Of a stretch of 64,000 nucleotides of DNA, positions 16,215-26,778 are shown one piece after another. The stretch lies in the NCBI RefSeq assembly GCF_900104085.1, contig NZ_FNLD01000001.1:1780331-1844330 (forward strand). Reading direction: 5' to 3'. The notes under the pieces were generated by a model. The model saw only the letters and a list, made by a program, of their open reading frames with translations. It did no database searches and had not been told where the DNA came from. The stretch's first letter is position 1, and the number at the start of each line of letters is the position of its first letter. This DNA is from Pseudoxanthomonas sp. CF125. GTDB taxonomy: Bacteria > Pseudomonadota > Gammaproteobacteria > Xanthomonadales > Xanthomonadaceae. Both the position numbers and the translations under genes were made by a program.

Positions 16215-17219
16215 TCAGCCTTCCCACTGACCCAGCGCAGCCAGGCCATTTTCTTTCGCGCGCGCATGCACGATCGTCTGCGCCTTGGCGAAATTGCCGA
16301 CCAGATCCTGCGACCACAGCTTCAACGCCGCCGACTGCATGGCGCGACCATAAGAGAACGACAACGGCCACGGCAGATTGCCCAGGCGGTTCATCGCATC
16401 CAGGTGCGCGGTGGCGTCTTCGTCGCTCTGGCCGCCGGACAGGAACACGATGCCCGGCAGGATCGCCGGCACTGTGCTCTTCAGGCACATGACGGTCGCT
16501 TCGGCGACTTCGTCGATGCTGGCCTGCTCTTCGCTGTCCTTGCCGGCCACGACCATCGAAGCCTTCAGGATGGTGCCTTCCAGCATCACGTTCTGCTCGT
16601 ACAACGCACCGAACAGCGCACGCAGGGTGGCTTCGGTCACTTCGTAGCAGGTTTCGATGTCGTGATCGCCGTCCATCAGCACTTCCGGCTCCACCATCGG
16701 CACCAGACCGGCTTCCTGGCACAGCGCCGCGTAACGGGCCAGCGCGTGCGCGTTGGCCTCGATGCAGGTGCCGGAGGGAATGTCGTCGCCGATGTTGATC
16801 ACCGCGCGCCACTTGGCGAAACGCGCGCCCAAGGCGTAGTACTCCTTGAGGCGGTCGCGCAGGCCGTCCAGGCCTTCGGTCACCACTTCGCCCTGGCAGC
16901 CGGCCAGCGGGTGGGTGCCCTTGTCGACCTTGATGCCGGGGATGATGCCGTTGGCGGCCATGTACTTGGCGAACGGCACGCCGTCCTTGGTGGACTGGCG
17001 CAGGGTCTCGTCGTACAGGATGGCGCCGGAGATGTGGTCGCTCAGTTTGGGCGTGGTCAACAGCATCTCGCGGTAAGCGCGGCGGTTTTCCTCGGTGTTG
17101 GGAATGCCCACGCTCTCGAAACGCTTGGCGATGGTGGCGGTGGATTCGTCGATCGCGATGATGCCCTTGCCCGCGGCGACCATGGCCTGGGCGGTTTCGG
17201 CAAGCTGTTCGATGCTCAT
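16215..17219 (-). CDS. fba: Fructose-bisphosphate aldolase, class I
   Basis: This glycolytic enzyme cleaves fructose 1,6-bisphosphate through a Schiff base. The 334-residue product aligns with eukaryotic-type class I aldolases: GKGIIAIDESTATIAKRFES near residue 17, DHISGAILYDETLRQ, the catalytic glutamate region VPMVEPEVL (about 173-181), the Schiff-base lysine in TILKASMV (Lys219) and GIVFLSGGQSDEDAT. It lacks the histidine/zinc motifs of class II enzymes. It sits downstream of pyk on the same strand, in a cluster of lower-glycolysis genes. Start ATG 17219 gives the expected N-terminus. Confidence 0.95.
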   Translation of the reverse strand: MSIEQLAETAQAMVAAGKGIIAIDESTATIAKRFESVGIPNTEENRRAYREMLLTTPKLSDHISGAILYDETLRQSTKDGVPFAKYMAANGIIPGIKVDKGTHPLAGCQGEVVTEGLDGLRDRLKEYYALGARFAKWRAVINIGDDIPSGTCIEANAHALARYAALCQEAGLVPMVEPEVLMDGDHDIETCYEVTEATLRALFGALYEQNVMLEGTILKASMVVAGKDSEEQASIDEVAEATVMCLKSTVPAILPGIVFLSGGQSDEDATAHLDAMNRLGNLPWPLSFSYGRAMQSAALKLWSQDLVGNFAKAQTIVHARAKENGLAALGQWEG

Positions 17220-17324
17220 GAGGTTCCTGGGGGCGCGGCTGGGAAAGGGGCCGGAATTATAGCCCGCCCGCTGTCGCCCTTCTCTTCACCGGATGCTTGC
17301 AACCGGTTTCACCTCGCTATTCGT

Positions 17325-17398
17325 CGTGGGAGCGGCGTCCCGCCGCGAGCTCTTTTGCCTTGAGAGGCAAGAGCTCGCGGCGGGACGCCGCTCCCACG
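17325..17398. repeat. Long inverted repeat (family C, GTGGGAGCGGCG arms) between fba and pyk
   Basis: The arms CGTGGGAGCGGCGTCCCGCC (from 17325) and the reverse complement ending at 17398 can form a hairpin of about 34 bp. The same arms, with a different loop, occur at 20529-20609. The element lies 6 nt downstream of the pyk stop and could act as a transcript 3' end, although it has no T-run. Confidence 0.85.
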
Positions 17399-17404
17399 AG
17401 AGTT

Positions 17405-18871
17405 CTACAGTTCTCCCAATCCTTCCGCCTTGCCGTCCGCACCGATCTGCAGCAGGCGCAGGGTGTTGGTGGCGCCGTGCTGTTCCATGTGGTCGCCGCT
17501 GGTGAAGATGACGCGGTCGCCCGGTGTGAGCCGGTTGAGGTCGCGCAGGATGCGCAGCGAATCGCGCGCGGCTTCGCGCGGGGCCAGGCCGCGGCTGTCG
17601 AAGGCGATGGGGAACACGTCGCGGATCATCGCCATCCTGCGGCGCGCGCCATCGTGGCGCGAGAACGCGTAGATGGGCGCATTGGAACGGAAGCGCGACA
17701 GATAGCGGGCGGTGCCGCCGGATTCGGTCATGGCCACGATGGCGCGCACGCCGATGTGCTCGGACAGGAACATGGTGGCCATGGCGATGGCCTGGTCGGC
17801 GCGCTCCAGGTTGCGCGGCGCTTTCTCGAAATCGGTGTCCATCTGGAACTGCTTTTCGGCACCCAGGCAGATGCGCGCCATCGCTTCCACCGCCTTGATC
17901 GGATAGGCGCCAGCGGCGGTTTCGGCCGACAGCATGACCGCGTCGGTGCCGTCGATGACCGAGTTGGCCACGTCCAGCACTTCGGCGCGCGTGGGAATGG
18001 GGCTTTCGACCATGGACTGCAGCATCTGCGTGGCGGTGATCACCACTTTGTTGCGCGCCAGCGATTCGCGGATGATTTTCTTCTGCAGGCCGGGCAGCTC
18101 GGCGTCGCCGATCTCCACGCCCAGGTCTCCGCGCGCCACCATCACCACGTCGCTGGCGTCGATGATCTCGGCCAGGTTCTCGATGGCCTCGGTGCGTTCG
18201 ATCTTGGAAACCAGCGCGGCGTCGCAGCCGTGGCTCAGCGCGATGCGGCGCGCTTCGTTCATGTCTTCGGCATTGCGGCAGAACGACACGGCGATGAAGT
18301 CCACGCCGATCTTGGCGACGATGCCGATCAGTTCCTTGTCGCGCTCGGTCAACGCGCCCAGCGACAGTCCACCGCCCTGCTTGTTCAAGCCCTTGCGGTC
18401 GGAAAGCATGCCGTCGTTCAACACGGTGTTGACGATGCGTTGGCCTTCCACCGATTCCACCCGCAACTGCATCAGGCCGTCGTCCAGCAGCAGCACATCG
18501 CCGGGCTGCACGTCGCCGGGCAAACCCAGATAGCTCACGCCGACCTGGCTGACGTCGCCCAAGGGCGCATCGGGATCGGCGACCAGGTCGAAGCGGTCGC
18601 CGGCCTTGAGCTTCACTTTGCCTTCGGCGAATTTCTCCACCCGGATCTTCGGCCCCGGCAGGTCGGCCAGGATCCCGACCTCGGCACCGGCACGCTGCGC
18701 CGCGGCCCGTACGGCGGCGGCACGCTTGGCCTGGCCGGAGGGATCTCCATGCGAGAAGTTGAGGCGCACTACGTTGACGCCGGCACGGAACAGTTCATCC
18801 AGCACGCCCGGCGGGTCGGTGGCCGGACCCAGGGTGGCGAGAATCTTGGTACGGCGTTGGCGATCGGTCAC
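17405..18871 (-). CDS. pyk: Pyruvate kinase
   Basis: Pyruvate kinase makes pyruvate and ATP from phosphoenolpyruvate. The 488-residue product has the N-terminal RRTKILATLGPATD, VNVVRLNFSHG, DLPGPKIRV, a B-domain (about 65-165), the PEP-site signature ending VSKIERTEAIENL, the MVARGDLGVEI motif, TQMLQSMVESPIPTRAEVLDVANSVIDGTDAVMLSAETAAG, and a C-terminal regulatory domain. The sequence resembles the AMP/sugar-phosphate-regulated PykA-type enzymes more than PykF; this subtype call is tentative. An AT-rich stretch upstream (about 18955-19028) probably holds its own promoter. Confidence 0.95.
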   Translation of the reverse strand: MTDRQRRTKILATLGPATDPPGVLDELFRAGVNVVRLNFSHGDPSGQAKRAAAVRAAAQRAGAEVGILADLPGPKIRVEKFAEGKVKLKAGDRFDLVADPDAPLGDVSQVGVSYLGLPGDVQPGDVLLLDDGLMQLRVESVEGQRIVNTVLNDGMLSDRKGLNKQGGGLSLGALTERDKELIGIVAKIGVDFIAVSFCRNAEDMNEARRIALSHGCDAALVSKIERTEAIENLAEIIDASDVVMVARGDLGVEIGDAELPGLQKKIIRESLARNKVVITATQMLQSMVESPIPTRAEVLDVANSVIDGTDAVMLSAETAAGAYPIKAVEAMARICLGAEKQFQMDTDFEKAPRNLERADQAIAMATMFLSEHIGVRAIVAMTESGGTARYLSRFRSNAPIYAFSRHDGARRRMAMIRDVFPIAFDSRGLAPREAARDSLRILRDLNRLTPGDRVIFTSGDHMEQHGATNTLRLLQIGADGKAEGLGEL

Positions 18872-19259
18872 AGCGGTCTCCCCTCTAGAGTGACGGGGAA
18901 ACTACCACATCCATGGGACCACTACGATGCCATTGGTTTGCCGCAGTGCAAAAAATGGGAAATTAACCTTTAAATCATTGAGTTGCTATCGCTAACTGGT
19001 ATTTTATTGGTATTTACAATTAACGACATGTAGGTCGGCCCCCGTATCGAACACGGGGCAGGCTCTACGTGGCCGACGCGCGCGCATCCCGGCGACAGAG
19101 AGATTCCCAGGCCGGTAAGCTCGACGGGCGTCGGGGGCGTAGCCCCGACCTACGGCATGAGCAGCCACGCGATCAAGAATCAGCCGTCATCCCCGCGAAG
19201 GCGGGGACCCAGCGACTTTGCTTTTAACAGTGGCTTGCGGCATCGCCGGAAACGCAAGC
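18872..19259. other. 388-bp spacer between pgk and pyk: AT-rich promoter region plus family-B repeat
   Basis: No gene is seen. Bases 18950-19028 are strikingly AT-rich for this genome (TTAACCTTTAAATCATTGAG, then TATTTTATTGGTATTTACAA) and probably carry the pyk promoter. From 19030 to 19153 lies a family-B repeat whose arms begin GTAGGTCGGCCCCCG and end CCCGACCTAC; they are separated by about 90 bp that include a second short inverted repeat CCCCGTATCGAACACGGGG. The stretch 19160-19259 runs into the pgk 3' end with nothing recognised. Confidence 0.65.
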
Positions 19260-20435
19260 TCAACCGCCGCGCGCTTCCAGCGCCGCGACCGCCGGCAAGG
19301 TTTTGCCCTCCAGGAACTCCAGGAACGCGCCGCCACCGGTGGAGATGTAGCTGACTTCATCGGCGATGCCGTATTTGTCGACCGCCGCCAAGGTGTCGCC
19401 GCCGCCGGCGATGGAGAAGGCCTTGGAAGCGGCAATGGCGCGGGCCAAGGTTTCGGTGCCCTTGCCGAAGGCATCGAATTCGAACACGCCCACCGGGCCG
19501 TTCCAGACCACGGTGCCCGCATCGGCGATCATCCTGGCGTAGCGCGCGGCGGTGTCCGGGCCGATGTCCAGGATCATGTCGTCGGCACCGACTTCGGCGA
19601 CCTGCTTGACCGTGGCTTTCGCGTCGGCCTTGAATTCGGGGGCGACCACCACGTCGGTCGGCACCGGGATGTCGGCGCCGCGCGCCTTGGCGTCGGCGAT
19701 GATCTTGCGTGCGGTCTCCAGCAGATCGTTCTCTACCAGCGATTTGCCCACGCCGTGGCCTTCGGCGGCGATGAAGGTATTGGCGATGCCTCCGCCCACG
19801 ATCAACTGATCGACCTTGCCGACCAGGTTGGACAGCAGCTCCAGCTTGGTCGACACCTTGCTGCCGGCGACGATGGCCAGCAACGGGCGCGCGGGCTTTT
19901 CCAGCGCCAACGCCAGCGCATCCAGCTCGGCCATCAACAGCGGGCCGCCCGCGGCCTGCTTGGCGAAACGGATCACGCCATGGGTGGAGGCCTGTGCGCG
20001 GTGCGCGGTGCCGAAGGCGTCCATCACGAATACATCGCACAACGCTGCGTACTTCTTCGAAAGCGCCTCGTCGTCCTTGCCTTCGCCCACGTTCATGCGG
20101 CAGTTTTCCAGCAGCACGATGTTGCCGGGGGCCACTTCCACGCCCTCCACCCAGTCCTTGACCAGCGGTACGTCGATGCCCAACAGCTCCGACAGACGCT
20201 CAGCGACCGGCGCCAGCGAATCGGCTTCGCTCCACACGCCTTCCTTGGGCCGGCCCAGATGCGAGGTGACCATGACCGCGGCGCCTTTCTCCAACGCCAG
20301 CTTCAAGGTGGGCAGCGAAGCGGTGATGCGCTGTTCCGAAGTGATGCGACCGGCTTCGATCGGCACGTTGAGATCCTGGCGGATCAGCACGCGCTTGCCG
20401 GAGAGGTCGAGGTCGGTCATGCGGAGGATGGACAT
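19260..20435 (-). CDS. pgk: Phosphoglycerate kinase
   Basis: Pgk transfers the acyl phosphate of 1,3-bisphosphoglycerate to ADP. The 391-residue product shows [25 protein letters not shown] near residue 13, the basic patch [40 protein letters not shown], the [13 protein letters not shown] hinge region, the [17 protein letters not shown] motif, and the nucleotide-binding [14 protein letters not shown] loop. It belongs to the minus-strand cluster with gap upstream and pyk and fba downstream. The start is ATG 20435 ([11 protein letters not shown]). Confidence 0.96.
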   Translation of the reverse strand: MSILRMTDLDLSGKRVLIRQDLNVPIEAGRITSEQRITASLPTLKLALEKGAAVMVTSHLGRPKEGVWSEADSLAPVAERLSELLGIDVPLVKDWVEGVEVAPGNIVLLENCRMNVGEGKDDEALSKKYAALCDVFVMDAFGTAHRAQASTHGVIRFAKQAAGGPLLMAELDALALALEKPARPLLAIVAGSKVSTKLELLSNLVGKVDQLIVGGGIANTFIAAEGHGVGKSLVENDLLETARKIIADAKARGADIPVPTDVVVAPEFKADAKATVKQVAEVGADDMILDIGPDTAARYARMIADAGTVVWNGPVGVFEFDAFGKGTETLARAIAASKAFSIAGGGDTLAAVDKYGIADEVSYISTGGGAFLEFLEGKTLPAVAALEARGG

Positions 20436-20528
20436 GGCTTGGCGTTCCGTGTGCGGGTCAAGCCATCATTGTCCGGGCTGCGGCGGCGCACGGCAACGCA
20501 CAACTCCTCAAACACACGCACCGAAGCA

Positions 20529-20609
20529 CGTGGGAGCGGCGTCCCGCCGCGAGCTTTTGGCCTGGTGCCAGCGAAAAGAAAAAGCTCGCGGCGGGACGCC
20601 GCTCCCACG
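20529..20609. repeat. Long inverted repeat (family C), second copy
   Basis: The arms CGTGGGAGCGGCGTCCCGCC (from 20529) and their reverse complement ending at 20609 are the same as at 17325-17398, with a longer purine-rich loop (GCGAAAAGAAAAAG). It lies between the stop of the DUF3999 gene and pgk, so both family-C copies follow the 3' end of a gene in this glycolytic cluster. Confidence 0.85.
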
Positions 20610-20620
20610 TTTCTCCCGAC

Positions 20621-22000
20621 TCAATCGGGCTTGCCGGCAGCCGGCTTCTTCAACAGGCTGAAAGCGAATCCCGCGACGATCAGCGCGCCAGCGGCCAGCA
20701 GCCCCCACAGCAACCAGGCTTTCCAGTCGCGTTCCACCGGTGCTGGCGTCAACGCGCTGGCGCCGGCGAGGGACTGCGCGGCTCCAAGCGTGGCGCTGGC
20801 CGGCTGCCAGTCCTGTCCGCGCTGCGCACGCAGGGCATCGACCAGTTGCGGCAGCGGCGACTCGGCGCGCTTCCCACGCGCACTGCCTGCAAGCAATGCA
20901 TAAGGCGTCTTGCCTTGGGCCAGGAACACCAGCACTTCGGGGCGATAGCCGAGCCTCAGTGTCGGTGCGGCTTCATTGGGGCTGTTCCTGGGAATCAACC
21001 GCCAATAGTGGTCGCGGTTCAACTGCTGCAACGCTTGCGGCGGCGAGCGGTTGGAAACTTTGCCCCCTTCCAACTGAAAAGCCATCCACGGCGCGGCCGC
21101 GAACTGCCATTCCGATTCCTCGCTGTCGCGCGACTTCAGTATCCACTCGTTGGAACTGTTGCCCGGCAGCGCCACGTCGGCGCGCTCGAACGGAAAGCGC
21201 CCTTCGACCCGGTACTCGAAGGAAACCGAGCCGTCCTTGTCGACGATACGCTTGCCGCCGATTTCCTCCCACTGCCAGTCCTGTACGACCTGCGCCGGCG
21301 CGAACTCGGCAGTCACCTTGGTCAAGTTCAGCGCTCGCTGGTCTTTGCGCAACGGCTCCAGGCGCAGGTATTTCGCCTTCACGCCGTCCAATGCGATGCG
21401 GTTCTCGAAAATGCGCGCGCCATTGTTCTGCAGTTCGACCAGATGGCCTTCTTCCTGCACGGTGCGCCAGTTTTTCAGATCGTCCGAAGCGGTGACCCGG
21501 TAAGGCCGATCGAACGGCGCCTGCCCCGCGGCCCAGACTATCCGCAAGGCCCGCACCGGTTCATGCAGGCGGCTGGTATCGACCAGGAATTCGTTGCTGG
21601 AAGTGTCTGCCGTAGTCCCGGCATCGCTCATCACTACCCGACGCAGACTACCGTCGGCGGCGATCTCGCTGATCGAAGCGATATCGCGCGATTGCGAGGC
21701 ATTGCCGGAAGGCAGCAGGAACCACGGTACCTCCACACTATTGGCAGGCCTGGCCAGCGGCTGTTCGGCGTCGAATAGAGAAGCCGCCATCTCCGAACCA
21801 TCGGCATTCACCACCACCAGATCCTTCAATGTGGGCGACTGCAGCTGCCGGTAGACCGTTCGGTCCAGCACCACGCGGTAGGCGCCGGCATCCTGCTCGG
21901 CCAAAGTCAGCGGCCACTGCTGCGCGTAGTCGTCGCGCGGGCCGGCGATAGCCGCCAGCGGCAACAGGGCAAGCGATACGATCAGGGCGAAACGTTTCAT
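20621..22000 (-). CDS. DUF3999 exported membrane-anchored protein
   Basis: The 459-residue product has a signal peptide (MKRFALIVSLALLPLAAIA), a large beta-rich periplasmic part with GPRDDYAQQWPLTLAEQDAGAYRVVLD at its start and YWRLIPRNSPNEAAPTLRLGYRPEVLVFLAQG, and one C-terminal transmembrane helix (WLLWGLLAAGALIVAGFAFSLL). This is the DUF3999 layout. Its ATG overlaps the stop of the DUF2339 gene by 4 nt (21997-22000), so the two are surely co-translated and probably work together in the envelope. Biochemical function is not known. The frame is open upstream to 22480, but that part is out of frame with the DUF2339 gene and is not coding. Confidence 0.88.
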   Translation of the reverse strand: MKRFALIVSLALLPLAAIAGPRDDYAQQWPLTLAEQDAGAYRVVLDRTVYRQLQSPTLKDLVVVNADGSEMAASLFDAEQPLARPANSVEVPWFLLPSGNASQSRDIASISEIAADGSLRRVVMSDAGTTADTSSNEFLVDTSRLHEPVRALRIVWAAGQAPFDRPYRVTASDDLKNWRTVQEEGHLVELQNNGARIFENRIALDGVKAKYLRLEPLRKDQRALNLTKVTAEFAPAQVVQDWQWEEIGGKRIVDKDGSVSFEYRVEGRFPFERADVALPGNSSNEWILKSRDSEESEWQFAAAPWMAFQLEGGKVSNRSPPQALQQLNRDHYWRLIPRNSPNEAAPTLRLGYRPEVLVFLAQGKTPYALLAGSARGKRAESPLPQLVDALRAQRGQDWQPASATLGAAQSLAGASALTPAPVERDWKAWLLWGLLAAGALIVAGFAFSLLKKPAAGKPD

Positions 22001-24720
22001 ACGTTGGCTTCCTCGGTTGCGGTGCGCGGTGGTGCTGGCGCGAAATAGCCGACCAGCGTGCACAGCAAGCCGTAGGCGACGAAGGAACCGATGCCGAGCA
22101 GGTCGCCCAGATTCTGGCGATCGACGAATACCAGCTTGGCCAGCACCACGCCCATCAACACCGCGCCGGCCAACCACAAACCGCGATGGCCGCGGCGCGA
22201 GCCGATCACCCAGCCCAGTACGCCCAGCACGCTCCACACCACGGTCAGGCTGGTCTGAGCCAGGCTGGTAGAAAGCATTCCCGCATTCCAGTCCACACCG
22301 CCCCAATGGTGCACGGCGCGCAAGGTGATGAAGGTGACCATGAGGAAACCGGCGCTGGCCATCTTGAAGATGCGCAGCCTTTGCAGCCAATCCGGCGCCT
22401 GTTCCGACCACAGCCAGCGCGCGGCCAGGGCCAGCACCGCCAATTGCGCCAGCTCCATCGGATTCAACACCGGCACCCACGCCAGCGGTGCGCTATCGCC
22501 CGCCTGGAACAAGGCGATCAGCCACCACAGCCCCAGCGAGGAGAAATACACCGTCTGCAAGGCGGTCCGATAGGGATCGAAACGTTCGCCCTGCGGTGCG
22601 GCCAGCCAGCTCCAGCGGAACAGGGACAGCATCACAGCACCCAACCACGGCAAGGCCAGCAGCGCGATCCGCCAGCCTTGCGCCAGTTCGAAGCGGTCGG
22701 CCAACCACGAGAACAGCAGCGAGATCACCGTGGGCCAGACCAGCCACCAGGCGAACTGCGCCCAGCTGGCGAATCGATCGGCATTGGCGCGCAGACACAG
22801 CAGGCTGCGGATGCCGAGTACGGCGAACACCAGCCACGCCCACAAGCCGTAGCCGGCAAACGGCTGCACGTGCGCGTCCATCTGCGCCAACGCCAACGGA
22901 ATGGCAGCGACGAAACCGCCCAGCGTAGTCAGCGCCAATGCGGCCGCAGGCCGTCGGCGATGCACCTCCGCGGCCAGCCAGCCGGTCGCGGCAGCGAAGG
23001 CGAGCAACGCGTCGGCGCGCGTCGCTGGAGCGACGAAGGCTTCGATCTCGTTGACCGCATTGCCGCACCACCACAACAGCCCCCACAGGTAATACAGCAG
23101 CGCCACCTGCGATTTCCCTTCGCGGCGGTACGCCCATGCGCTGGCCAAACCCGCCAACGCGATCAGCAGCGCGCCCATGAAGGTCGGATTGGCGATGGCC
23201 TGTTCGTTCGGCCAGTACCCCGACGCACCGATGAAAAGCGCGGCAGCGGCGGCCAACTGCAATCCCGCGCCGGTGAGCTGCGGCAGCCAGCGTTGCTGGC
23301 GCAGGCCCAACCAGGCCAGCGCGGCGCCTTCCAGTGCGAACACCGACGCCGTTGCGCGTGCCGACAACGCCAGGGGAACGGCGAGCGTAGCGAAGCCGAC
23401 GGCGAGTAGCGCGTACGAAGCACCCAACGCGGCGTAACGCTCGCGACGGATGAACAACCGCGCCAGCACCGCGTACAGCGCACCCAGTCCCAGTGCGCAC
23501 CAGGCCAGCGGCATGCGCGGGCTTTGATCGGTGGGCATCAGCAGCGCCGCCTGCAGCGAGAAAACGATCAGCGGCGTGCCGAACACCAGGCAGCCGTCGA
23601 TGAAGTCGCCGCGGCTGGCCGGCTGCTTGCGCGCGTACAGGATCGGAATGATCAGGTAGAAGGCGAAGAACAGCAGCAGGAAGGGTTCGGTGCTGGCGAG
23701 CTTGTTGGCGTTGTACTGCAGCACGCCCCAGACCGTGCCTATGCCGAAGGTGAAGACGAAGCCCAGCAGGTTGAGCACGCGCCACGGGCGCCACCAGGCG
23801 ATGGCAAGGATCGCCGCGTTCAATACCGCGTAGTAGGAGAACAGGGCGACATGGTTGCCGCTGCCCGTGGACAACCAGATCGGCGCCATGAAGCCGGCCA
23901 GGATGCCGAGCACCGCCAGCGTCTTCGAGTTCTGCGCCACGGCCAGCACGCCGACGCCGGCGATCAGCACCACGCTGAGTCCGAAGGCCGGAGTGGCCTC
24001 GATCAAGCCGTACATCTTGAACGCCGCGAACACGGTCAGCAGCAACACGCCAATGGCCCCGCCCTGCACCGCCAACGCGAACGAGCGTTTGCTCTCGCGC
24101 TGGCGCCAGCCGAACACCAGGCCCGCGAGCGCGGCAGCGGAAATGCCGGCGAGCCGCAATTCGATCGGCACGGTCAGCCAGCCCTGGTCGCTGGCGTATT
24201 TCAGCAGCGCGGCCACGCCGGCCAGCAGCACCAGCATGCCGATCTTCACCGGCACGTTGCCCACGGTGAACCAGCGTTTGATGGCGCGCGCAGCGACAGT
24301 GAACACGTCCGGCGTGGAGGGTGGTGGCGGTACCGCGCGGCGCGGAGCGGTGGGAGGCGCCGGCGGCAACGGCGGCGGCAATGGCGTGGCCGTGGGATCG
24401 GGCACTTGCGCCTGCTTGATGGGAGCGACCGGTTCCTGCACGGTCGGCGCGCGGGTCAGTTCGGCAAGCGTGGGCTCGCGCTCGGTCTCTGGAGGTACGA
24501 AGGCCTCTTCGTCCGTCGTTGGCGCGTAAGGGGGACGATAGGCGGACTCGGGACGGGACGGCGCTGGCGCGATGCCTGGTTGCTGGCGGTAGACCGCTTC
24601 TTCCAGTTCGCCGACGCGCCGCTTCAGGCCGCTGATGGAAACCAGCGCCATGATCAGCAGGATCGGTACGGCCAATACCACCAGACCAAGCAGAATCAGT
24701 ATGCCCGCCAGATCATCCAT
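21997..24720 (-). CDS. DUF2339 multi-pass membrane protein
   Basis: The 907-residue product starts with one helix (ILILLGLVVLAVPILLIMAL), a coiled stretch (GLKRRVGELEEAVYRQQ) and a Pro-rich linker (about residues 50-130). More than twenty hydrophobic segments follow, with the family-typical KRWFTVGNVPVKIGMLVLLAGVAALLKYASDQGWL and VVLIAGVGVLAVAQNSKTLAVLGILAGFMAPI. DUF2339 proteins are found next to DUF3999 proteins in many proteobacteria; no function is established. It lies between gap and pgk, but nothing in its sequence suggests a role in glycolysis. Confidence 0.9.
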   Translation of the reverse strand: MDDLAGILILLGLVVLAVPILLIMALVSISGLKRRVGELEEAVYRQQPGIAPAPSRPESAYRPPYAPTTDEEAFVPPETEREPTLAELTRAPTVQEPVAPIKQAQVPDPTATPLPPPLPPAPPTAPRRAVPPPPSTPDVFTVAARAIKRWFTVGNVPVKIGMLVLLAGVAALLKYASDQGWLTVPIELRLAGISAAALAGLVFGWRQRESKRSFALAVQGGAIGVLLLTVFAAFKMYGLIEATPAFGLSVVLIAGVGVLAVAQNSKTLAVLGILAGFMAPIWLSTGSGNHVALFSYYAVLNAAILAIAWWRPWRVLNLLGFVFTFGIGTVWGVLQYNANKLASTEPFLLLFFAFYLIIPILYARKQPASRGDFIDGCLVFGTPLIVFSLQAALLMPTDQSPRMPLAWCALGLGALYAVLARLFIRRERYAALGASYALLAVGFATLAVPLALSARATASVFALEGAALAWLGLRQQRWLPQLTGAGLQLAAAAALFIGASGYWPNEQAIANPTFMGALLIALAGLASAWAYRREGKSQVALLYYLWGLLWWCGNAVNEIEAFVAPATRADALLAFAAATGWLAAEVHRRRPAAALALTTLGGFVAAIPLALAQMDAHVQPFAGYGLWAWLVFAVLGIRSLLCLRANADRFASWAQFAWWLVWPTVISLLFSWLADRFELAQGWRIALLALPWLGAVMLSLFRWSWLAAPQGERFDPYRTALQTVYFSSLGLWWLIALFQAGDSAPLAWVPVLNPMELAQLAVLALAARWLWSEQAPDWLQRLRIFKMASAGFLMVTFITLRAVHHWGGVDWNAGMLSTSLAQTSLTVVWSVLGVLGWVIGSRRGHRGLWLAGAVLMGVVLAKLVFVDRQNLGDLLGIGSFVAYGLLCTLVGYFAPAPPRTATEEANV

Positions 24721-24838
24721 GCGTACTTCCCCTATGCGTGTGCTTGCGGAGCCTCAGTCAAAGCCGGCGTATTTGCAACATGGCTCCCCCAGGTGCCGTG
24801 CGGCTGGACCCACGGTAGCGGATTGCTGTACCCAAACG

Positions 24839-24865
24839 ACAGGAGCGCCACTTGGGCGCTCCTGT
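24839..24865 (-). terminator. Hairpin downstream of gap
   Basis: A perfect 10-bp stem (CAGGAGCGCC 24840-24849, GGCGCTCCTG 24855-24864, loop ACTTG) lies 27 nt past the gap stop codon. The downstream minus-strand bases TCGTTTGGG form only a weak T-tract, so termination may be incomplete. It also separates gap from the DUF2339/DUF3999 pair. Confidence 0.55.
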
Positions 24866-24891
24866 AAACATTCCGTTGGCCGTGTCGCGGC

Positions 24892-26037
<1,146 letters not shown>

Positions 26038-26085
26038 TTAAGAAATTGGAAAACTGCATGCATTCCCCAAGACGAAGAGAACGAC

Positions 26086-26730
26086 ATGCCCAAGACCCTC
26101 CCTCTTATCCTCGCCGGCCTTGCTGCCACCATCGCTACGGCCGCCACGCCTGCCTTCGCCCAGTCCAGAGGCGACTGGACTCTTGGCGTGGGCGTGCACC
26201 AGGTCAACCCGAAATCGGACAACGGCGCCCTCGATGGCACGGCGCTGGGGCTGGGTCGCCTGCCCGTAGAGGTCGACAGCGACATCTCGCCCACCGTCAC
26301 TCTCGAGTATTTCATCGCCGACGACATGGGCATCGAGGTGCTGGCCGCCCTGCCTTTCAAGCATGAGATCAGCATCGACGGCGTCGGCATCGTCGGCGAA
26401 ACCAAACAGCTGCCGCCTGTGGTGTCGTTTCAGTACCACTTCAACAGCGCCGGCAAGGTCTCGCCGTTTCTGGGCGCGGGCATCAACTACACCGCATTCT
26501 TCAGCGAGGAAAGCAAAGGCGCTTTGGCCGGGACCCGGCTGAAGCTGGAGGACTCCTGGGGCCTGGCGGCGCATGCCGGCCTGGACTTCAAGGTCGGCGA
26601 CCGCGGTGCGCTGCGGGTGGACGTGCGCTGGGCCGATATCGACGCAAAGGTCGAGGTGAATGGCGCCAAGCTGGGCAGCGCCAATATAGACCCGCTGGTG
26701 TACGGCGCGGCCTACGTCTGGAAGTTCTGA
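26086..26730 (+). CDS. ompW: OmpW family outer-membrane protein
   Basis: The 214-residue product has a signal peptide (MPKTLPLILAGLAATIATAATPAFA, cleavage near residue 25) and the eight-strand barrel layout of OmpW: GDWTLGVGVHQVNPKSDNG, VTLEYFIADDMGIEVLAALPFKHEI, LPPVVSFQYHF, VSPFLGAGINYTAFF, WGLAAHAGLDFKVGDRGALRVDVRWADI, and a C-terminal aromatic (VYGAAYVWKF) for BAM recognition. OmpW proteins are thought to let small hydrophobic compounds pass the outer membrane. ATG 26086 is preferred to the upstream start at 26014, which would put charged residues before the signal peptide and overlap the FNR-type box. Confidence 0.88.
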   Translation: MPKTLPLILAGLAATIATAATPAFAQSRGDWTLGVGVHQVNPKSDNGALDGTALGLGRLPVEVDSDISPTVTLEYFIADDMGIEVLAALPFKHEISIDGVGIVGETKQLPPVVSFQYHFNSAGKVSPFLGAGINYTAFFSEESKGALAGTRLKLEDSWGLAAHAGLDFKVGDRGALRVDVRWADIDAKVEVNGAKLGSANIDPLVYGAAYVWKF

Positions 26731-26741
26731 GGCAGCGCATC

Positions 26742-26761
26742 GCATGATCCGCGGATCATGC
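26742..26761. repeat. Perfect 20-bp palindrome GCATGATCCGCGGATCATGC
   Basis: A loop-free perfect palindrome lies between ompW and the S1/P1 nuclease gene, 17 nt before the latter's start. A related, imperfect GCATGAT...ATCATGC repeat occurs at 3646-3666. It could be an operator or a small mobile repeat. Confidence 0.55.
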
Positions 26762-26778
26762 CGGTTAGAATCTCCGGC

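Noticed and set aside
17297-18973. 558-codon plus-strand frame opposite pyk
   Set aside because: Shadow of pyk; it also runs through the family-C hairpin at its 5' side.
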